Of a DNA stretch of 5,078 nt, positions 1-4,095 are shown piece by piece. Each line of letters starts with the position of its first letter. Position 1 is the first letter of the stretch. The notes under the pieces were generated by a model. The model made no database searches, was not told the origin of the DNA, and worked only from the letters and a program-made list of their open reading frames with translations. The stretch comes from an uncultured Alphaproteobacteria bacterium (lineage in GTDB: Bacteria > Pseudomonadota > Alphaproteobacteria > RF32 > CAG-239), in contig CALXTG010000068.1 of the NCBI GenBank assembly GCA_944391355.1, positions 1-5,078 of the forward strand, read 5' to 3'. The translations under genes and the position numbers were made by a program.

Positions 1-66
1 GAAATAAGGAGAAAATTTTTTGAGCCTACAAATTAGTAGGTGACTAAAAATTTTCTCCGAAATTTC
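1..66. repeat. Long imperfect hairpin (inverted repeat) in the hpf leader
   Basis: Three nested stems can be read. GGAGAAAATTTTT (8-20) pairs perfectly with 46-58 over 13 bp. An inner CCTAC/GTAGG stem (25-29 with 36-40) closes a 6-base loop, and an outer GAAAT/ATTTC stem (1-5 with 62-66) extends the base. No T-tract follows the right arm on the plus strand, so it is not a standard intrinsic terminator. It could be the 3' end structure of an upstream gene, a palindromic repeat unit, or a leader element. The pairing is seen directly; the role is unknown. Confidence 0.6.
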
Positions 67-101
67 TGTATTAGACGACCACAGAGCGGGATTTTTAGGG
101 G

Positions 102-128
102 TTGACTTTTTAACAATTTTAGTATTAT
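102..128 (+). promoter_or_regulatory. Candidate sigma-70-type promoter P1 for hpf-ptsN
   Basis: TTGACT (102-107) and TATTAT (123-128) are separated by 15 bases, shorter than the ideal 17. Each hexamer differs from consensus at one position. It lies about 85 bases upstream of the hpf start. The -35 hexamer and its TTT extension are the same as in the candidate infA promoter. The call rests on motif match only. Confidence 0.35.
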
Positions 129-140
129 CTCATTCTCCGA

Positions 141-169
141 TTGCTATCTCTGTAAAATTGAAATATATT
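141..169 (+). promoter_or_regulatory. Candidate sigma-70-type promoter P2 for hpf-ptsN
   Basis: TTGCTA (141-146) and TATATT (164-169) are separated by 17 bases. The -10 matches TATAAT at five of six positions and the -35 matches TTGACA at four of six. Transcription would start near 175-177 and give a leader of just under 40 bases before the hpf ATG. Its spacing is better than that of P1, but the AT-rich setting makes chance matches likely. Confidence 0.4.
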
Positions 170-213
170 ATAGGGGTTCAAGGAAAATTAATTTATTTTT
201 GCAAGGAAGAATT

Positions 214-777
214 ATGAAAATTACAGTAACAGGAAAACAGGTTGACGTCGGGGACAGACTGCGTTCTCACGTTGAAGAAAACGTCCTTAATTCGGTCAAC
301 AAATATTTTACCGCGCCGATCAGCTGCACGGTTTCTTTCTCTAAAGAAGGAGAAGACTTTGTTGCCGATGTTTCGGTTCATCCTGCCAAGAATATTGTTT
401 TAAACAGCGTCGGCACCGCCGGCGACCCCTACTCGGCTTTTGACAATGCTAACGCGCACATCGCTACCCGCCTGCGCCGTCATAAAACCAAACTGAACGA
501 TCATAAAGGCAAACTCGGTCTGGCAGAACTGGCAAACGAAGCTGTTTTCAGCATTGACGAAAATCAGGAAGAAATCGATATTCCCGAAGCTCCTTTGACG
601 ATTGCCGAACTTGAAGCCAATGTTCCGGTTTGCACGGTCAGTGAGGCAGTCATGTTCATGGATCTGAACGACGAATGCGCCCAGATGTTCCGCAACTCGG
701 CTAACAATCATCTCAGCATGGTATATCGCCGTAAAGACGGAAATATCGGTTGGGTTGAGCCGAAAGCCGACAAATAG
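214..777 (+). CDS. hpf: Long-form ribosome hibernation promoting factor (HPF / S30AE family)
   Basis: The predicted 187-residue protein binds the 30S subunit and, in long-form members of the family, drives formation of inactive 100S ribosome dimers in stationary phase or starvation. Residues 1-100 form the S30AE domain, with the typical DPYSAFDNANAHIATRLRRH run (71-90) followed by KTKLNDHK. A low-conservation acidic linker covers about 101-127. The C-terminal dimerisation domain (about 128-183) ends in the signature VYRRKDGNIGWVEP (170-183). Length fits long HPF rather than the short HPF/YfiA form. I chose the ATG at 214 because AAGGA (203-207) sits 6 bases upstream; an in-frame TTG at 199 lies before that Shine-Dalgarno and is unlikely to be used. 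ptsN follows after 25 bases, so the two are probably cotranscribed. In many Alphaproteobacteria this pair lies downstream of rpoN, which would be outside the left edge. Family assignment is firm; the dimerisation role is by homology. Confidence 0.95.
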   Translation: MKITVTGKQVDVGDRLRSHVEENVLNSVNKYFTAPISCTVSFSKEGEDFVADVSVHPAKNIVLNSVGTAGDPYSAFDNANAHIATRLRRHKTKLNDHKGKLGLAELANEAVFSIDENQEEIDIPEAPLTIAELEANVPVCTVSEAVMFMDLNDECAQMFRNSANNHLSMVYRRKDGNIGWVEPKADK

Positions 778-802
778 TTTTAATAAAAACAAGGCAAATT
801 AA

Positions 803-1252
803 ATGAAAATTTCAGAAATAATGGCCGGAGATTCGGTTGTTGTCGGCTTAAAAGCCAATAACAAAAGACAACTCTTGCAGGATTTATCCGTTAAAGCCGC
901 CGAAATTACCGGTATCAACGAAAGAACCGTTTTTGACACGCTGCTTGAACGTGAAAATCTCGGTTCGACCGGTTTTGGAAGCGGAACGGCTTTACCGCAC
1001 GCAAGAATTCCCGAACTTAAAAAAGTTTACGGTATTTTTGCCAAACTCAATACGCCGATCGATTTTGAGTCTATTGACGGTAAACCCGTTGATCTGGTTT
1101 TTGTCCTGCTGTCTCCCGAAGGCAGCGGCGCCGATCATCTGACTGCCCTGGCTCAGGTTTCGAGAATTCTTAAAGATGAATCGACTTGCAAAAAATTACG
1201 GCAGATTGACTCCGCCGAAGATATATACGCTTTACTGAATAATCAGGACTAA
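803..1252 (+). CDS. ptsN: Nitrogen-regulatory PTS enzyme IIA (EIIA-Ntr)
   Basis: The predicted 149-residue cytoplasmic protein is a fructose/mannitol-type EIIA domain. It is the terminal phosphoacceptor of the PtsP-PtsO-PtsN cascade, which signals nitrogen and potassium status and does not transport sugar. The phosphorylation site is visible: GFGSGTALPHARIPE (57-71), with His66 as the predicted phosphorylated residue. RENLGSTG (50-57) just before it and the segment VDLVFVLLSP (about 96-105) followed by DHLTALAQVSRIL are also typical. Length is normal for the family. The start at 803 is preceded by a modest AAGG (791-794), 8 bases from the ATG. It is second in an operon with hpf, and a strong terminator begins 15 bases after the stop. 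No PTS EI or HPr partner lies in the window. Confidence 0.94.
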   Translation: MKISEIMAGDSVVVGLKANNKRQLLQDLSVKAAEITGINERTVFDTLLERENLGSTGFGSGTALPHARIPELKKVYGIFAKLNTPIDFESIDGKPVDLVFVLLSPEGSGADHLTALAQVSRILKDESTCKKLRQIDSAEDIYALLNNQD

Positions 1253-1267
1253 ATCTTCTGAAACAAT

Positions 1268-1300
1268 AAAAAACCCGGATTAACAAAATCCGGGTTTTTT
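1268..1300. terminator. Bidirectional intrinsic terminator between ptsN and the DUF1150-like gene
   Basis: CCCGGAT (1274-1280) pairs perfectly with ATCCGGG (1288-1294) around a 7-base loop. It is flanked by six A (1268-1273) and six T (1295-1300), so the hairpin has a U-tract in both directions. It lies 15 bases after the ptsN stop and 18 bases beyond the stop of the convergent minus-strand gene, and can end transcription of both. Confidence 0.93.
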
Positions 1301-1318
1301 ATAAACTCTCAGGCCTTC

Positions 1319-1555
1319 TCAGTGGACGCTGCATGGTGTCAAATCATTTTGCCTGGCAACAACAAACGCAAAGTCGCGGTCATCGGTCGCAGCAATTTTC
1401 AGTCCGTCTGCGCCGTAAATCAGCCACATATTTTTTCCCTCAAAAACATCTCTTTTGATAAAAGCAACTTTTTCATCATTCCAATAATTCAGATCTTCCT
1501 GAAATTCTTCGGAAATTTCGCTCATTTGCTCAAATTTACTGTTCTGTTTCATCAT
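1319..1555 (-). CDS. Small DUF1150-like protein
   Basis: The predicted 78-residue soluble acidic protein has no signal peptide or membrane segment. The C-terminal half resembles what I recall of the alphaproteobacterial DUF1150 family: KVAFIKRD (29-36), WLIYGADGLKIAATDDRD (44-61), and an end of NDLTPCSVH where the family ends in a similar L-x-x-x-SVH. DUF1150 proteins have no established biochemical role and are often found near small heat-shock protein genes; none is seen here. The start is ATG at 1555; a second ATG directly after it (1552) sits better spaced from the purine-rich GAAG (1561-1558), so the true start may be one codon later. It converges on ptsN across a shared terminator and diverges from the histidine kinase gene across 110 bases. 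Plus-strand ORFs over the same span look like antisense shadows. Coding status is well supported by family resemblance; function is unknown. Confidence 0.75.
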   Translation of the reverse strand: MMKQNSKFEQMSEISEEFQEDLNYWNDEKVAFIKRDVFEGKNMWLIYGADGLKIAATDDRDFAFVVARQNDLTPCSVH

Positions 1556-1665
1556 TTCTTCACAATTTATCCTTATACTGAGATTAATACTATAGAACCA
1601 CTTGGTTAATTAATAGCTAACGTTTCAGCGTTCATACGGATAATAAGCATCGCAAGGCGGGTCCC

Positions 1666-3348
1666 ATGTTTGTAAGTTTAAATAAAAAATTCATTTATTC
1701 GATTGCCGTTTTCTTTATTTTCACGGCTCTTCTGTTTATTTATACCTTCTATCTGGCTTACGGAAAAAAACTCGAAGAGGAGCAACAATCAGTTTTCACC
1801 CGCAACCAACAATATCTGGAGCTCTTATACGAAAACATCACATTACGCAAAGAACTCCGTAAGATAGTCACTGAAAATCCGAGTTTCAAGCCCACCAGGG
1901 AAATAAAAAACATGTTATTTACCGCCAACATGGAAGAAAACAAACTTGACGAATGGTCCCGGCAGAAAAAACAAATTGACGAAACCATCAAAAACTATGA
2001 CAAACGCTATGCCGCCCTGAAAGAAGGCTTTCAGATAATCGGTTACAGTTCGATTCTGATTGCCGCCTCAATTTGGTTTTTGTGGAGCCTGATGCGCCGC
2101 TGGGTTCTGACACCGATTAAGCGCCTTACCGAAGTCAGTAACAACGTGGCAGCCGGAAACCTAAACGTCAGAATTCCGCAAACCGCCAGTTCAATGCCCG
2201 ATGAGTTTGACAAACTGACCGTCATTTTCAACCAGATGCTGGACAAGCTCGAAAAGAACATTGCCGAGATCAAAAGCACCGAGGCTTTTCTGCAGTCTTT
2301 GCTTGACAGCATCCCTGACGGCATTCGCGTTATTGACGAAGATTATAATATCATTATGGCCAATCGCGCTTATTATCAACAGATCGGCAGCCACAGGCAT
2401 ATCAGTCAAAAATGCTATGCCAGCTCACAGAACTTTGACAAACCCTGCCCGCAGACTCTGATGAGCTGCCCGCTGCATGAAATTTGCCACAACCGCAAAA
2501 GCGGCGTCAAAGTTATTCAGCAGTTTCACGCGCATCCGGATATGCATCTGTCCATCAATGCCGCGCCGCTGAAATTTACCGACAAAGACAATCAGAAACG
2601 GCTTTATATTGTCGAATCAATCCGCGACCTGAGCGACGACATTCAATTTTCGCACCAGCAAAAACTCTCCTCCCTCGGATTTCTGGCTACTTCCGTTGCT
2701 CACGAAATGAAGAACAATCTCGGTTCAATTCGTATGATTACCGAAGGCCTGTTGAATAAATTTTATCAGAACCCCGACAGCAACGAAGAAGAAAAACATT
2801 ATATGGAAATGATCCATAACCAAATTGTCAACAGTATTAACATTCCCGAACGATTGCTCAAGCTGGCGCAGTTTTCCAGCGAGGAGATGACAGATATCAA
2901 CTGCCAGAGCAATATTGAAGAAGTTATCGCCCTGCTCGACTATGAAGCCAAACACCGCGGCACCGTCATCAACTTTAACTCAACTTGTCCCGAAGCTCTG
3001 ATTCGCGCCAGTGAGCCGGATTTCCGCATGGTTATGGTCAACCTCCTGCTCAATGCTTTGAAAGCAATGCCCGGCGGCGGAAAACTTGACCTTGGCCTGA
3101 ACTGCACAAGAAAAACCATTACCATCTCGGTCAAAGACAACGGCATCGGAATTGCGGCCGACAAGCTTAACCGGATCTTTGAACCTTTCTTTTCCGAAGG
3201 ACAAAACGATGTTAACAAGGGAACCGGGCTGGGATTGCCGATTGTAAAATCAATCGTTAACAAATTCGGCGGCAGCATCAATGTCAGCAGTAAAATCGGC
3301 AAAGGCAGCACCTTTACCGTCAAATTTCCCAAAAGTTCCGCAAAATAA
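1666..3348 (+). CDS. Membrane sensor histidine kinase (HAMP-PAS-HisKA-HATPase)
   Basis: The predicted 560-residue two-component sensor autophosphorylates on His and would pass phosphate to a response regulator. Order of parts: TM1 about 9-31; a charged, mostly helical extracytoplasmic segment about 34-121 with coiled-coil character; TM2 about 123-145; HAMP about 143-199 (TPIKRLTEVSNNVAAGNL); PAS about 204-320, beginning FLQSLLDSIPDGIRVIDED; HisKA about 328-403; HATPase about 415-556. The phosphoacceptor is His346 in SVAHEMKNNLGSI. ATP-binding motifs are intact: N-box NLLLNALKAMPG (459-470), G1 DNGIGI (491-496), F-box IFEPFF (504-509) and G2 GTGLGL (519-524). The PAS carries four cysteines at 250, 261, 268 and 274. 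There is no receiver domain and no neighbouring response regulator, so it looks orphan. AAGG (1654-1657) lies 8 bases before the ATG. No clear promoter is seen in the 110-base divergent gap. The stimulus and partner cannot be named from sequence. Confidence 0.93.
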   Translation: MFVSLNKKFIYSIAVFFIFTALLFIYTFYLAYGKKLEEEQQSVFTRNQQYLELLYENITLRKELRKIVTENPSFKPTREIKNMLFTANMEENKLDEWSRQKKQIDETIKNYDKRYAALKEGFQIIGYSSILIAASIWFLWSLMRRWVLTPIKRLTEVSNNVAAGNLNVRIPQTASSMPDEFDKLTVIFNQMLDKLEKNIAEIKSTEAFLQSLLDSIPDGIRVIDEDYNIIMANRAYYQQIGSHRHISQKCYASSQNFDKPCPQTLMSCPLHEICHNRKSGVKVIQQFHAHPDMHLSINAAPLKFTDKDNQKRLYIVESIRDLSDDIQFSHQQKLSSLGFLATSVAHEMKNNLGSIRMITEGLLNKFYQNPDSNEEEKHYMEMIHNQIVNSINIPERLLKLAQFSSEEMTDINCQSNIEEVIALLDYEAKHRGTVINFNSTCPEALIRASEPDFRMVMVNLLLNALKAMPGGGKLDLGLNCTRKTITISVKDNGIGIAADKLNRIFEPFFSEGQNDVNKGTGLGLPIVKSIVNKFGGSINVSSKIGKGSTFTVKFPKSSAK

Positions 3349-3351
3349 TAT

Positions 3352-3381
3352 TTGACTTTTGCGAAGATTACGGTTTATACA
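3352..3381 (+). promoter_or_regulatory. Candidate sigma-70-type promoter for infA
   Basis: TTGACT (3352-3357) and TATACA (3376-3381) are separated by 18 bases. The -35 begins 4 bases after the kinase stop codon and the -10 ends 36 bases before the infA ATG. This would let infA be expressed independently of the kinase gene, as expected for an essential translation factor. No terminator is visible between the two genes, so some readthrough is possible. Confidence 0.5.
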
Positions 3382-3404
3382 AGAAACAAGTAACAAAAAT
3401 TAAT

Positions 3405-3410
3405 AAAGGA
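3405..3410 (+). promoter_or_regulatory. Ribosome binding site of infA
   Basis: AAAGGA lies 7 bases upstream of the ATG at 3418 and fixes that start. It is one of the better Shine-Dalgarno sequences in the window. Confidence 0.75.
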
Positions 3411-3417
3411 TTATCCG

Positions 3418-3639
3418 ATGAGTAAAGAAGAATTGCTGGAATTAACCGGCGAAGTGATTGAAAAGCTCCCCAATGCCATGTTTCGGGTCAAACTGGAAAA
3501 CGGCGTTGAAATCCTCGCCCATACTGCCGGCAAAATGCGCAAATTCCGCATTCGTGTTATGGTCGGAGACAAGGTTGATATTGAGATGACCCCTTACGAC
3601 CTGACTAAAGGCCGTATTACTTTCCGTCATAAAGATTAA
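3418..3639 (+). CDS. infA: Translation initiation factor IF-1
   Basis: The predicted 73-residue single OB-fold protein occupies the A site of the 30S subunit during initiation, working with IF-2 and IF-3. The family signature is nearly intact: LPNAMFRVKLENG (17-29), ILAHTAGKMRKFRIR (32-46), VGDKV (49-53), and MTPYDLTKGRITFRHK (57-72). Length matches bacterial IF-1 (71-73 residues). It has its own candidate promoter and a strong terminator directly after the stop, so it looks monocistronic. In several alphaproteobacteria infA is followed by maf and an RNase E/G gene; here the repeat-filled gap and a flagellin-like gene follow instead. Confidence 0.98.
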   Translation: MSKEELLELTGEVIEKLPNAMFRVKLENGVEILAHTAGKMRKFRIRVMVGDKVDIEMTPYDLTKGRITFRHKD

Positions 3640-3641
3640 TT

Positions 3642-3668
3642 AAAACCTCCCTCCCGGGAGGTTTTTTT
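3642..3668 (+). terminator. Intrinsic terminator of infA
   Basis: AAAACCTCCC (3642-3651) pairs with GGGAGGTTTT (3656-3665) around a 4-base TCCC loop, followed by a T-run to 3668. It begins 3 bases after the infA stop codon. The A/T extension of the stem gives it a weaker potential in the reverse direction as well. Confidence 0.93.
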
Positions 3669-3795
3669 CTACAAATCCCCGCTCAATCGTTTTAGACAGA
3701 AAAAGAGGTTATGCTAAATCTTTATTAACATCTATTGTTTAGAATGGAAAATTATGATAATATATCTTTATTGTCATAGTTTGACTTCTTTTTAT

Positions 3796-3884
3796 CGTCA
3801 TGTTCGGACTTGATCCGAACATCCAGGTTAAATAATAAGGCTAATTTATCGACCTGGATACTCGGGTCAAGCCCGAGTATGACA
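3796..3884. repeat. Palindromic repeat element A (two inverted units, cloverleaf-like)
   Basis: Two 33-base units face each other, at 3796-3828 and, inverted, at 3852-3884. Unit 1 has the hairpin ATGTTCGGA/TCCGAACAT (3800-3808 with 3814-3822) with loop CTTGA. Unit 2 has ATACTCGGG/CCCGAGTAT (3858-3866 with 3872-3880), whose loop reads CTTGA in the inverted sense. Each unit ends in CCAGGT, and these ends pair with each other (3823-3828 with 3852-3857). GTCA/TGAC (3797-3800 with 3880-3883) can close the whole. The arms differ between units but stay self-complementary. Similar GTCAT...CTTGA...ATCCAG repeats are, to my recollection, common between alphaproteobacterial genes. Confidence 0.8.
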
Positions 3885-3905
3885 AGTAAAGGGAATAGGT
3901 TAAGT

Positions 3906-3917
3906 CGGAGTATGACA
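3906..3917. repeat. Truncated copy of the palindromic repeat family
   Basis: CGGAGTATGACA matches the outer end of element A unit 2 (CCGAGTATGACA at 3873-3884) at 11 of 12 bases, and both are followed by a G-rich stretch. The partner arm is missing, so it appears to be a fragment. ATGACAGTA (3912-3920) is exactly complementary to TACTGTCAT at 3987-3995, another fragment-like end in inverted orientation. Confidence 0.45.
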
Positions 3918-4014
3918 GTATAGGGGAACCAGAATAACAAGAGGCCGAGAGAATGTCGGGGATTTCGTTAACAGCGTCTTTTTTTTACTGTCATTCCAAA
4001 GGTCAATCTTATTG

Positions 4015-4076
4015 TGTCATGCTGAACTTGGTTCAGCATCTCCATCATGAGCCCCCGAAACAAGTTCAGGGTGACA
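4015..4076. repeat. Palindromic repeat element B (two inverted units, cloverleaf-like)
   Basis: This has the same plan as element A in more compact form. Unit 1 has ATGCTGAAC/GTTCAGCAT (4019-4027 with 4031-4039). A small middle hairpin, CTC/GAG (4040-4042 with 4049-4051), has loop CATCAT. Unit 2 (inverted) has CCCCGAA/TTCAGGG (4053-4059 with 4065-4071) with one G-T wobble and a loop reading CTTGT in the inverted sense. TGTCA/TGACA (4015-4019 with 4072-4076) closes the structure. It ends only 19 bases before the flagellin-like ATG. Confidence 0.8.
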
Positions 4077-4088
4077 GGATAGAGGACA

Positions 4089-4093
4089 GGGGG
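4089..4093 (+). promoter_or_regulatory. Ribosome binding site of the flagellin-like gene
   Basis: The G-rich run GGGGG (4089-4093), preceded by GGACA, sits 2 bases before the ATG at 4096, so the effective Shine-Dalgarno is likely the broader AGAGGACAGGGGG stretch (4081-4093). It lies directly after repeat element B. G-rich tails also follow TGACA in the other copies of the repeat (GGG near 3891, GGGG near 3923), so the site may derive from repeat sequence. Confidence 0.5.
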
Positions 4094-4095
4094 AA

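Larger units (their letters stand above)
3669..4095. other. Gene-free gap holding palindromic repeats
   Basis: I see no supportable gene in this stretch between the infA terminator and the flagellin-like start. Its left third (to about 3795) is AT-rich and without clear structure apart from a weak promoter-like pair, TTGTTT (3735-3740) and TAATAT (3758-3763), 17 bases apart. The rest is two palindromic repeat elements plus fragments of the same family (listed separately), and an eight-T run at 3979-3986. No sigma-28-type or sigma-54-type promoter for the flagellin-like gene could be recognised. Short minus-strand open frames here are made of repeat sequence and are not convincing genes. Confidence 0.7.

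Noticed and set aside
1..66. Intrinsic terminator call for the leading hairpin
   Set aside because: No T-tract follows the right arm on the plus strand, so it was listed as an inverted repeat only.
199..213. Upstream in-frame TTG as the hpf start
   Set aside because: The Shine-Dalgarno AAGGA (203-207) lies inside that extension and is correctly spaced for the ATG at 214; residues from 214 match the usual HPF N-terminus.
1322..1609. Plus-strand open frame of 95 codons opposite the DUF1150-like gene
   Set aside because: It has no recognisable family, is antisense to a gene with family resemblance, and starts inside the opposite gene without a ribosome binding site.
1556..1665. Divergent promoters between the DUF1150-like gene and the kinase gene
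   Set aside because: Several -10-like hexamers occur (TATACT at 1574, GATAAT at 1639, TATAGT on the minus strand), but none has a properly spaced -35, so I could not support a call.
3752..3940. Minus-strand 62-codon frame across repeat element A
   Set aside because: Its sequence is the translation of the palindromic repeat; such frames recur wherever this repeat family occurs and are not evidence of a gene.
3979..3986. Eight-T run as a terminator or phase-variation tract
   Set aside because: No stable hairpin directly precedes it, and it lies outside any coding frame and more than 100 bases from the flagellin-like start.
3796..4076. CRISPR array
   Set aside because: The units are internally palindromic, alternate in orientation, differ in sequence, and lack regular unique spacers.
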